In this document: in pieces, positions 25,507 through 34,848 of the stretch | Layout: each line of letters begins with the position of its first letter | Position numbering within the stretch: position 1 is the first letter of the stretch | DNA from: Hypomyces perniciosus | Taxonomy: Eukaryota > Ascomycota > Sordariomycetes > Hypocreales > Hypocreaceae | Assembly: GCA_008477525.1 (NCBI GenBank) | Contig: SPDT01000003.1 | Coordinates: 2,480,001 to 2,544,000, forward strand | DNA: 64,000 nt | Direction: 5' to 3' | Notes under the pieces: model-generated | What the model was told of the DNA's origin: nothing | What the model saw: only the letters and a program-made list of their open reading frames with translations | The model's database searches: none | Program-made: the position numbers and the translations under genes

Positions 25507-28500
25507 ATGGCAATGAGTACACTCAACAGAGCCGATGAGATCATCGCCTCGGATAATGCCAAGGTCCAGATCGGCAACAATGTTCATCACGGGAACAACT
25601 TTTATGACATCAAGAACACGACGGAGCATAGAGATCCTATTGTTGAATGCCTTGTTGACCTGCTGGATACTGACCCTGAGGTTGAAAAAGGAAAGATCGA
25701 GAATATCAGAGGCGGACCGCTCAAGGACGCATACCAATGGGTTCTAGATCACGAGGATTTTCGAACCTGGCGTGATGATGAACAATGTCCAATGCTTTGG
25801 ATTAGGGGAGGTCCTGGGAAAGGAAAGACCATGCTCTCGTGTGGAATCATCGACGAATTACATCCATCATCGAGGTTGGCGGGTGAAGAATCGGACACTC
25901 TGCTGACATACTTCTTCTGCCAAGGCGCTGATACACGCCAAAATAATGCCTTGAACGTGCTCCGCGGCCTCATCTACCTCCTTTGCCACCAGCAAACCTC
26001 TCTTCTTCAACGATACGTACTGCAGAAACACAAGCTAAACAAGCACTTGTTCGAGGGCGAGAACGCTTGGGTCTCTCTTTGTGCGATATTCCGCAATATA
26101 TTACGCCATAAAGACCTCCCACTCACATATGTGATTATCGATGCTCTTGACGAATGCGAAGGTAATTTGCACGACCTATTGCAATTTATCTACGATTGCA
26201 CGAAAATCTCGCCACGGATGAAATGGCTTGTCACAAGTAGAAACTGGTCCAGGATCGAGGGACACCTACGCTACGTCAAGATTCTCGATCTGGAGGTGAA
26301 TAAAGAGGCAGTGAATGCTGCAATTGAGCACTATATCCGGGAAATGGTGCGAAGGCTGGACTTGAAAAACAACTACAACGAAGAAACCCAGTCGACTGTC
26401 GAAAACTATCTATTGAAAAACGCCAATGGTACTTTCCTCTGGGTGGCACTGGTCTGCCAATCCCTACGAAATCTGGGGCAAGCCCGGAGTTCAAAGATAC
26501 TTGAGACCCTCAAGACTTTCCCTCCAGGACTGTCTGCTCTCTATCAGAGAATGCTGGATCAGATACTCGCCTTCAAGTCCTGTGAGAGAGATGTTTGCAT
26601 GAGGTTACTCGCTGTGGTAGCCACCGTCTATCGTCCGTTATCACTGGAAGAATTGGATACCTTCGTTGAGCACCACGAGGAAGACAAGGTTGAGCGGATT
26701 GTCGAACGTTGTGGTACCTTTCTCATCGTTCGAGAGGACAGGACTGTTGACTTCGTCCACCAGTCTGCGAAAGAGTTTCTGTCAGCACATGCCAGTCGAC
26801 TCTTTCCTTGCGGTGTGGAAGAGATGCACCAGAGACTTTTTGAGCAATCCTTGGGTGCCATGTTAAACACACTACAGCCTGATATGTACAGCATAGAGCA
26901 TCCAGGCATTCCAATCAGCGGTATCAAAACGCCCACGCCAGACCCGTTATCGCGAGCAAGATATCCCTGTGTCTACTGGGTTGACCATCTTTGCAATGCC
27001 ATCACGGAAAAAAATACCACACTGTCATATGTCCTCAAGGACGATGGAGCGCTGGATCGGTTCCTCCGTGAGAAGTACTTGTACTGGCTCGAGGCACTCA
27101 GCTTGCTCAAGAATATGCCAGCAGGAATGAAGGCTATGACAAAACTCGAGACACAGCTTGTAAGTTGATTTAACCCCGTTGAATACCATCACAAGCTAAT
27201 AAGATTTCACAGAATGGGCGGACCGGTTGCTCCAAATTGCTTGCTCTGGTACAAGATGGACGCCGATTCATCATGTCATTCGGCTCGGTCATCAGCGACG
27301 CACCTCTCCAGGCATATGCATCAGCCCTGGTCTTTAGTCCCGAGAAGAGCATCATAAAACAATTATTCAAGGAGGAAATGCCAGGCTGGATAGAATCCCG
27401 ACCAACTATGACCGACAAGTGGGATGCGTGTCTGATGACGTTCGACGGACATAATGAGAAGCTTTCTCAGGCCTCGATTGCGTTTTCACCCGAAGGACCG
27501 CGCGTTTTGACAGCGTCAGAGACACATGGCACCATCGACATTCGAGATGTTAGTGTCCAGGAGGCCAAAACGCAGGAAACGCACATTGATACTGCCAGTA
27601 AAGTTCTCGATACCGCGATTTCACCCTGTGGCCGGAGTGTTGCTATGCGATTATTCAGTGACACTCGCATTTGGGATGTTGCAGTCACCCCCCCTAAGCG
27701 AAATGTCTGTTTCTATCACTCCAAAAAAACTGAAATAACGTCGTTTTCCTTCTCAGACAATGGCAAAACTATCGCACTCGGTTTAGATACAGGCCACGTT
27801 CAGCTTTGGGATCCTGCAGTACGCAAACGCAATGGCACTCTCAGAAGAAACAACAACAGGGTCTCTTCAATCGCTGCCTCACATGATGGTCAGTATATCG
27901 CATCAAGGTTAAGATATTGCGATGACCGTGACATATCAAGGCCAAAGGGGTGTATGAGGTCAGAGATGCCACTGGACTGCTCCATCGAGATCTGGAACAC
28001 TAAAGCCAGCCGCTCGGAGAAAACGATCAGCGGACACGACATGCTTGCTGGACCGATCACCTTCTCACCGCAGGGCGAGTACATCGCATCGGGCATCCAT
28101 GGTGATACCTTCAAGATCTGGAATGCTAATACTAGCAACTGCCAGACAGCGATAAGAGGCCACGAGGGGGAAGTTACAGCAATCACTTTCTCACCTGATG
28201 GGAGGCGTGTCGCGTCAGGCTCTAAAGACAGGGATATTAGGGTCTGGGATATCACCACTGGTGACTGCGAAGCAACACTTTCGGGCCATGTCTCAGGAGT
28301 CATGTCGATTGCTTTCTCACCTGATGGCGAGCGAATCGCATCGGTATCAGGCGACTCTGCCATCAAGATCTGGGATGTGGCGAGACACTACGACCAGAAT
28401 AACCTTGATTTCCATAAACACGAGATTCAGTCCATCGTGCTATCGCGAGATGGCCAACGTATTGTCTCGTTGGACCAGGGCTATCTCAGAATATGGGATA

Positions 28501-29552
28501 CCACCACTGGTTACCGCCAGGGAACAATTGGTGCTCGCAGCTATCATGACACGCCGATCGTTCTCTCTCCTGATGGCCTTCGTATCGCATCAGGGCTCGA
28601 TGACTTCAACATTACGATCTGGGACGGAAGGACTGGTTGTTATTGGTATACGCTCAAAGGCCATGTCGACCGGGTCACATCAATCGCCTTCTCGTCTGAT
28701 GGTCAACTTATAGCATCAGGATCAAGAGACAGAACTGTGAGGATTTGGGATTCCTTGCATCGCCGTTGCCGGGCTACTTTTGATGGCCATGAGGGAGAAG
28801 TCTGGTCAGTGGCCATCTCACGTAATGGGCAGTTTGTCGCAGCAGGGTCACAGAGATCCATCAAGATCTGGAATGTCGCCAATCGTCGCTGCCAAGCAAC
28901 TATTCGCGGTGTATTTTCCAAGCCTATTACGTTCTCACCTGACGGTGAGCGTATTGCATCGGCGTCACGAAAATCGGTCAAGATCTGGGATGCTATGAGC
29001 GGGTGTTGGGTAGTCATGATTCCCATGGCGCATGACGTCCAGTCTGTCTCCTTTGACAAGACCGGCAACAATATTCTTACAGACGCTGGAAAGTTCAAAA
29101 TCAGTGAGGGAATACCTCCACCATCACAACCGAAAACAATATGGCATCAACTGCTCGGGACCACACCTGAGTATACTCCGCATCGTCCTGATGGGTATGG
29201 CATCAGTGCCAACAAGGACTGGATTACCTATAGAGGACACAACATTCTCTGGATCCCCGCAGAGTATCGTCCTCAAGTGGTGGCAATTTCAGGATTAAGT
29301 TTCGCCATGGGTTGTCGGTCAAAACGGGTCGTGCTATTTCGCTTTACCCAGGGGACGCCTTACAAGCACTTTTCGCAGAAGACAGCAGGGCCTCGGGGCG
29401 AAGCAATTCGTGAGGCTCTTCAAGAACCACTTGAGAAAATATTTTCTTTACTTAGTGTCTATTTGGTTTTCATTTTCGCTTTTTGTCGACCATTTCTATG
29501 GTCATCGCTATCGTCAAGAAGGGCCGGTATGGTCCAACGACTAAAATCCTAG
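25507..29552 (+). CDS. nwd2: NWD2-like STAND receptor: HRAM motif, NACHT, WD40 repeats
   Basis: Two exons, 25507-27159 and 27213-29552 (53-bp intron, GTAAGT/CAG, phase 0), give 1330 residues. The N-terminus carries an amyloid HRAM motif at about residues 17-36 (NAKVQIGNNVHHGNNFYD) that resembles the R1/R2 repeats of the neighbouring HeLo protein. The NACHT domain follows, with Walker A GGPGKGKT (101-108) and Walker B YVIIDALDECEG (208-219). From about residue 630 to 1160 there are some 12 WD40 repeats of the type FSPDGxRIASGSxDxxIKIWD, rather diverged from each other, then a unique tail with a hydrophobic stretch near the end. NWD2-type receptors oligomerise on ligand binding and seed the HET-S fold. 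The divergent gene next door is the matching effector. An alternative in-frame Met two codons later does not affect the motif. Confidence 0.92.
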
Positions 29553-29703
29553 TGTAAGATCGTTAGTTACTTTACATATGAATGATCTATCCATCTAGCT
29601 ACTACATGAGCTGTTGAGTAACGGAACGTCTCTGGTGTGAGACTTTGTTGTGAGCACTGTCATGTCACCCCTGTGAACGAACCAAGGTTGAAGGCTCAAC
29701 AAC

Positions 29704-30110
29704 TTGGAACCTCCTGAAAACTGGCCTTCCAGAGGATACATCGAGTTCAAAAATATCACTGCATCCTACCAGTACGTATCCTGTCGAAAGCCGCTCTTGA
29801 TGATAGCTACAAAGCCCAACATCTAGACCCGAGTCTGTTGCCTACAGAATCTGAGTCTGAATATTACCGCAGGTCAAAAACTCGGCAGGTGAGTCACTAC
29901 ACACGGTACATATTATTCATCTGAGGACTCACTCTATATATTAGCGGTAAAAGCACGTTACTCTTAACTCTCTTACGGCTTCTGGAGCTGTAATCCGGCA
30001 AGATTGAGCTAAATGGCATTGATATCAAGCAAGTGAGGCTAGATTTGCTACGACAACGGTGCTTCATCGCGGTGTCTCAAGATCCTCTGCTTTTACCCAA
30101 CGAGACATTG
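29704..30110 (+). pseudogene. remnant of ABCC-type transporter, second nucleotide-binding domain
   Basis: Translation from 29704 gives LEPPENWPSRGYIEFKNIT, typical of the entry to NBD2 of MRP/ABCC transporters. A broken part follows, then GQKLG near 29874-29888 and, after an intron-like gap, SGKSTLLLTLLRLLEL at 29943 (Walker A tail). An in-frame TAA at 29991 stands where CAA would be expected, then SGKIELNGIDIKQVRLDLLRQ and SQDPLLLPNET. The signature (C-loop), Walker B and all membrane domains are absent. It is a decayed fragment. The CAA-to-TAA change is of the RIP type (CpA to TpA). Confidence 0.75.
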
Positions 30111-30503
30111 TGGCATTGATGGCAGATGGTAGATTACAGGAAGTCATTGAAGACTTAGAACCAGCGACTTTCCCGCGTTTTAGGCAGATGGAATAGAGGT
30201 ACACTGGTGGCTTTGAGAGGGTTCCCGGCTGAGCATTTAATATGAGAAGTTCATTTCTGTATACAGCAACCACAATGCTATGTATCATAACGAACTATCT
30301 GCTTGACCGCAGAAATGGAAATGTTTGTGGATTATTGATGTTTAAACCGATTATTTGGTGAGCACTACTTGTAAGAATTAGATACTATTGGAACAATATA
30401 TTTATTTTTCTGGTATTATTTCTTTCACTTCATGAATGTTTTGTTAGGTGTTTTCTTTTTCCGGGTATCCAAGTCCGCCTAGTGTCGTCACTTTGCCAGC
30501 TGA
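30111..30503. other. intergenic region
   Basis: About 390 bp of AT-rich sequence between the ABC remnant and the 3' end of the hydantoinase-family gene. No gene seen. Confidence 0.5.
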
Positions 30504-33491
30504 TTATGGTCCATACTCCCGAATGACACTCTTGGGCTCTACGTATGTGCCGAGAGGCTTGTACTCTATGTCGTTGTATCCAAATGACTTTGGTCCACCA
30601 ATCTCAATGCCCAATGGAATATCTGTCCATCTTGGGGAGCAAGTGATGCCAATCACAGTAACACGGCACCCGTACTTGAATTCAGGGACACCCAAGGCTC
30701 GTCCGCTGCCGTTGTCAAGGACAGCGATTAGATCAGGCACCGAGGTAATGATACGGGTTGTCTTGCCATCTTCCGAGGTATGCTCTGCGAAGATGTTCTC
30801 ATTCTTGAAGGGGATACGTAGGGTACCGCCAGTAGCGACGGCAGGGGCACGACCACTGCTGTTACTCTCTTCCTCGTCATTCTCACCAAAAGCCGCAATG
30901 TGGAGCGTTCCGTAAGAGTGGCCCTTGAAGAGACGGCGCTCAATCGCAACAATCTTGCCGCGGAACAAGACCTTGGCTGCTTCGGAACCACCAGCCTCTT
31001 CGATGATGGACTCGGCAACGGTAGAGAGGCGGTTGCTAGCCTCGCAGCGAGCGATGCTTCTGCCGATGCGCCAGGCAAGAGAGCAAGTGTTCAAGACACC
31101 GTAATCGCGAACATACTCAGCTTTTGTCGGTCTGGCCGCCATGCCCACTCGGCTACCCATCTCGGAGGTTGAGGCTCTGAGAGCGCGGTCGACGATTTCG
31201 TCATTTGATGTGCGTGTCATGACAATGCTCTTGCCATCTCCTGAATCGATGGCACAAGGTACCAACTCACCTGGCTTATGGACAGCGAGAGTCGTCTGCC
31301 AGTATGTAGGATAGGCACGGCCCATCCAGTCTCCATCAATGACGGGGGCATCGAAGAAGCGTGAGGATCCCACAAGCATGGGCTCCATACCGTTGGCACC
31401 ACCAATCTCCAGGCCCATGACAGCGTCAATCTTCTTGTGGCCTAGATACTCCATCAGGACCTCGAAGGCACCTACTGTCTCGAGAGACTGGAGACGCTCG
31501 ACTGACACTGCGGGGGATCCCATGTGGCCACCCCAGTAGATGATGTCGTCTTCCTTCAGAGCGGAATGGTCAATGATGCGGATAGTGTGGCCGGCACGGA
31601 CGATGTCGCGCAATTGGATGAAACTCGGGGCTGGAGTACCACCGCCAGCACATCCAAGCACATAGCAGCCATCGGCCAGCCACTGAAGATCAGTCTCGTT
31701 GAGGAGCCACTCAGGGACACCCTCGGCATTCAGCTTGATCTCTGGCCTGTAGGCGAAAGGGTCAACGTGGGGGACATCAATAGTTTTGACGGCCAGGTTC
31801 TTGGACTCTTCAACAGGGATCTCGACATCGTATCCATCGTCCTCCTCATCTTGAACCTGAAGCAGTGCCCCTGCGTGGAAGTCGATGTCACCAACCGCCT
31901 TGACAATTGTGCGGATCTGGTTGGCGACGTATTGCAGCGGGATGCTCTCCACTTCGGCGATAGATATGCTCTCAGGAATAGCACCGGTCTCAATAGCTCG
32001 CTTGACAGCCAACTCTTTGGCATGTTGTATAGCCTGTGCCTCGGTTTGATTGGTAGTGTTCTGTACAATATCCACACTTCCGCAGACACGCGAGATGGCG
32101 GCACCGACAGCGTTGGCCACATCATGGAAAGGCGGCCGGATGACCTTGGAGGCACCAGAAATGTTATCTGGCGCAAGGACGGCACCGCCACCAACCAAGA
32201 GCACGGGCAGAGGCTCCGCCGATGTCTTGATAACGTCGACAGCGCCATCTAGCAACGTTTGGATGCAGGCCTTGGCTTGCTCAACAAAGTCGGGGCTCAG
32301 ATGGGCGACCTTGGACTTATCTCCCATTTCCGCAACTCCAAGGGCCACAGCAATGTCAGAGGCTGTGCAAGTCTTGCCGCCGAATACGAGACCCTCTTCG
32401 AGCAGATAGTGGCCGACGGACTCCGGGCCAACCTTGACTTTGCCATCAACTTCACGGACATGAGAGCCACCACCAAGGCCAACAGAGTGCAATTGCGGCA
32501 TAGAGTAGTTGACTCTCACTCCGGTAACCGTCACATACGCAGAAGCCTGTCTGGGAAGACCACTGGGGAGGATGACACCAACATCTGCTGTGGTACCACC
32601 AATATCGACAACGATGGCTGATGAATCACCGCCAGCATCAATGCCGGCCAGGTAGGCAGCACCTCGCATGGAGTTTGTGGCTCCCGAGGAGAAAGTCCGA
32701 ATGGGAACCTTGGCTGCCGATGCGGAGTCCAGAATGGTGCCATCGTTTTGTGTGATGAACAGAGGGCATGTTAGGTTGAGCTTCTTCATAGCAAGACGGA
32801 ATCGCTTGACCGTTTTGCGTGCGTATTCAAGGATAGCGGCGTTGAGAATACTGGCATTCTCTCGCTCAAGGAAACCAATGTTGGCCACCTCATGAGAGCA
32901 GACAACATCGACACCAGGCAGCTCCCGCTGGACAATGGCCCGCACATGGTTTTCTTGCTGGAAAGTCTCATCTATAGGAGAGAAGACACCGGCGATGACG
33001 ACGGCGCTCAGACCAAGTTCCTTGATCTTCTTGCATTCCTCGACGACCTGGTCCTCATTAATGGGCGCCTCTTGTGAGCCATCGATGTGGAGTCCTCCGT
33101 CGACAATACAGCAGTAGCCGTTCAAGATGGAGGCCAGATCCGCTGGGAAGTCAGAGAAGGGAGGCACCTCACGGAGGAATGAGCGAGATAGACGCAGAAC
33201 CGCGACTTTGCGCAGTCGACGAGCGTCTCTCTCCAGGACGGCATTGATGAAGTGTGTCGTGCCGACAGTGACACTGGCGATGCGGGATGGATGAATGTTC
33301 CCAGCCTCTATGACAGCTCGAACGGCCGTCTCGATACCAGCGGTAGCATCGGGTGTTGTGGGCGTTTTCTTGAATGTGATAACGCCTCGGTTGGCGTCAC
33401 CCTGGGAGGCCAAAGCAACATCGATGGCTACAGCATCGGTGTTGGTTCCGCCGACGTCTACGCCAATGCGGACAGTCTTGCTCAGGGTCAT
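30504..33491 (-). CDS. hydantoinase/oxoprolinase family protein fused to DUF917
   Basis: Single exon of 995 residues. The N-terminal half is hydantoinase A/oxoprolinase: the phosphate-binding start VRIGVDVGGTNTDAVAID (residues 7-24), GTTHFINAVLE near 78, the central LFITQNDGTILDS and the second nucleotide motif IVVDIGGTTADVGV near 297-310. The C-terminal part from about residue 595 is DUF917 (S-methyl-thiohydantoin desulfurase-like), with GCAGGGTPAP, GGHMGSPAVSVERL, ANGMEPM and DGDWMGRAYP. The combination is common in fungi and bacteria. These enzymes open hydantoin-like or 5-oxoproline-like rings using ATP; the substrate of this one is unknown. The divergent NCS1 permease suggests an imported hydantoin, allantoin or related N-heterocycle. 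Cytosolic, no signal peptide. The 242-residue opening on the other strand (31524-32252) is a shadow. Confidence 0.9.
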   Translation of the reverse strand: MTLSKTVRIGVDVGGTNTDAVAIDVALASQGDANRGVITFKKTPTTPDATAGIETAVRAVIEAGNIHPSRIASVTVGTTHFINAVLERDARRLRKVAVLRLSRSFLREVPPFSDFPADLASILNGYCCIVDGGLHIDGSQEAPINEDQVVEECKKIKELGLSAVVIAGVFSPIDETFQQENHVRAIVQRELPGVDVVCSHEVANIGFLERENASILNAAILEYARKTVKRFRLAMKKLNLTCPLFITQNDGTILDSASAAKVPIRTFSSGATNSMRGAAYLAGIDAGGDSSAIVVDIGGTTADVGVILPSGLPRQASAYVTVTGVRVNYSMPQLHSVGLGGGSHVREVDGKVKVGPESVGHYLLEEGLVFGGKTCTASDIAVALGVAEMGDKSKVAHLSPDFVEQAKACIQTLLDGAVDVIKTSAEPLPVLLVGGGAVLAPDNISGASKVIRPPFHDVANAVGAAISRVCGSVDIVQNTTNQTEAQAIQHAKELAVKRAIETGAIPESISIAEVESIPLQYVANQIRTIVKAVGDIDFHAGALLQVQDEEDDGYDVEIPVEESKNLAVKTIDVPHVDPFAYRPEIKLNAEGVPEWLLNETDLQWLADGCYVLGCAGGGTPAPSFIQLRDIVRAGHTIRIIDHSALKEDDIIYWGGHMGSPAVSVERLQSLETVGAFEVLMEYLGHKKIDAVMGLEIGGANGMEPMLVGSSRFFDAPVIDGDWMGRAYPTYWQTTLAVHKPGELVPCAIDSGDGKSIVMTRTSNDEIVDRALRASTSEMGSRVGMAARPTKAEYVRDYGVLNTCSLAWRIGRSIARCEASNRLSTVAESIIEEAGGSEAAKVLFRGKIVAIERRLFKGHSYGTLHIAAFGENDEEESNSSGRAPAVATGGTLRIPFKNENIFAEHTSEDGKTTRIITSVPDLIAVLDNGSGRALGVPEFKYGCRVTVIGITCSPRWTDIPLGIEIGGPKSFGYNDIEYKPLGTYVEPKSVIREYGP

Positions 33492-34848
33492 GGCTTCAGT
33501 CTGTTATTCTTGAATAGTAATGGTAAAGTAAATAAAATGAGTGAAATGAATGCTCCTTTTTAGACCTTGTCTCGCTATGAAGCAGACGGGCGACTCATCC
33601 AGACAGAGACACAGGACAAACAAAAGACGACGGCCCTCAAATTATCAGCCGCCAATCGACGCTCATCTATAAGTTCGAGGCTCCGGAATTCCGGCTTCGG
33701 ATACAATGGACTCGTGTTAAAGCAAACGATTACCCAACATCAATATTGGGTCGTTATCTTCGCGCTACCGCCCCGAAGAATAATGAGCGGATGTTATCAA
33801 TAAATATTGGAAAATTGCCGCCACCTCCGGTCACCGTCTCCGGTTATTTATGTAGCGTTTCCCACTTCTCCTTGGGAAAAGGAGTATTAGGTGGCTCCCG
33901 AATATCGGTTCGGCTTTTAGCCGCTATCAATGAGAGCCGCTATCAGCGACTAGCGAATCGCATGATAAGTCTTACTCGTATTCAGATGGTGGAGTTGGCC
34001 CAACATTCTAGCGTTCTGGCGAGAGTAATCCGACGCTTATCATCATTCAGTAGTACTACTAACATGAGTCGGTTTACGATGATTGGGAGGCTAGTACACT
34101 TGGGCCGATTTCGTCCCGTGTCTGATCCTCGTAAACGGGATTTCCCCATTCCAGACTCCCTCTCCGTCCTTTATCTTTACTTGGTCTCATCTATCTTTCC
34201 ATGTAGTGCTGGTGTATAGAGTTGTCTTGAGATCATGTCGTCTTGAAAAATCCACAACACATTAAGCCTTGGTCATGTAATAATAAGTAGTAATGTAGCA
34301 ACACTAGTGAGCACTACTCTGAAAGGAGTGGATGCCTATACTACTTGCATATCTCATCCCAGGAACCACATGTTGGCCGCGTGCATCCGTGGGGGGAAAA
34401 GCTGGGGTATGGAGAACTATTCATTCGTTATCCGAGGTAGCATAGTTATCCCAGACCTGTGTGTTCCGTGGCATCTCCATAGCTTCGTAGAACCCACATG
34501 CAGGACATCCCGTTTTGGTATTCTATCTTGCGTAATGATAACCGACAGTTGGTCGATGATAATAACTGATTGGAGCTGAGTGATGACAACCCTAGAGCGA
34601 TCCGGCTATGATCAGCATCATTAACCGGCTAAGTGTGGCTTGGCTTCAATGTCTGTTATCTCGTAGCGTCTCCACTATCCCTGAGACCCTGATTCAGTGT
34701 CGATAAGGTTTCTCAGCGCCCTTCGGTCTTGGTGGTATAATAGAGAAACACGATCGTGCCCTGTTTGTCGCGTGAGTCTTGTGATGTGATCTCCATCATC
34801 TTCCATTTACTCCTCTAACACCCTATTTTCCTTTCAAAGTGAGCCAAC
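33492..34848. promoter_or_regulatory. GATA-rich divergent promoter region
   Basis: 1.36 kb between the divergent hydantoinase-family and permease genes. I find at least a dozen HGATAR-type cores on either strand, for example at 33642, 33754, 33794, 33924, 33940, 33963, 34037, 34171, 34191, 34523, 34536 and 34656. AreA/NIT2 GATA factors activate nitrogen-scavenging genes through clustered sites of this kind. The sites are seen; the regulation is inferred. No gene is supported within the stretch. Confidence 0.55.

Noticed and set aside
31524..32252. 242-codon plus-strand frame inside the hydantoinase gene
   Set aside because: It is antisense to a well-conserved coding exon and reflects its codon pattern.
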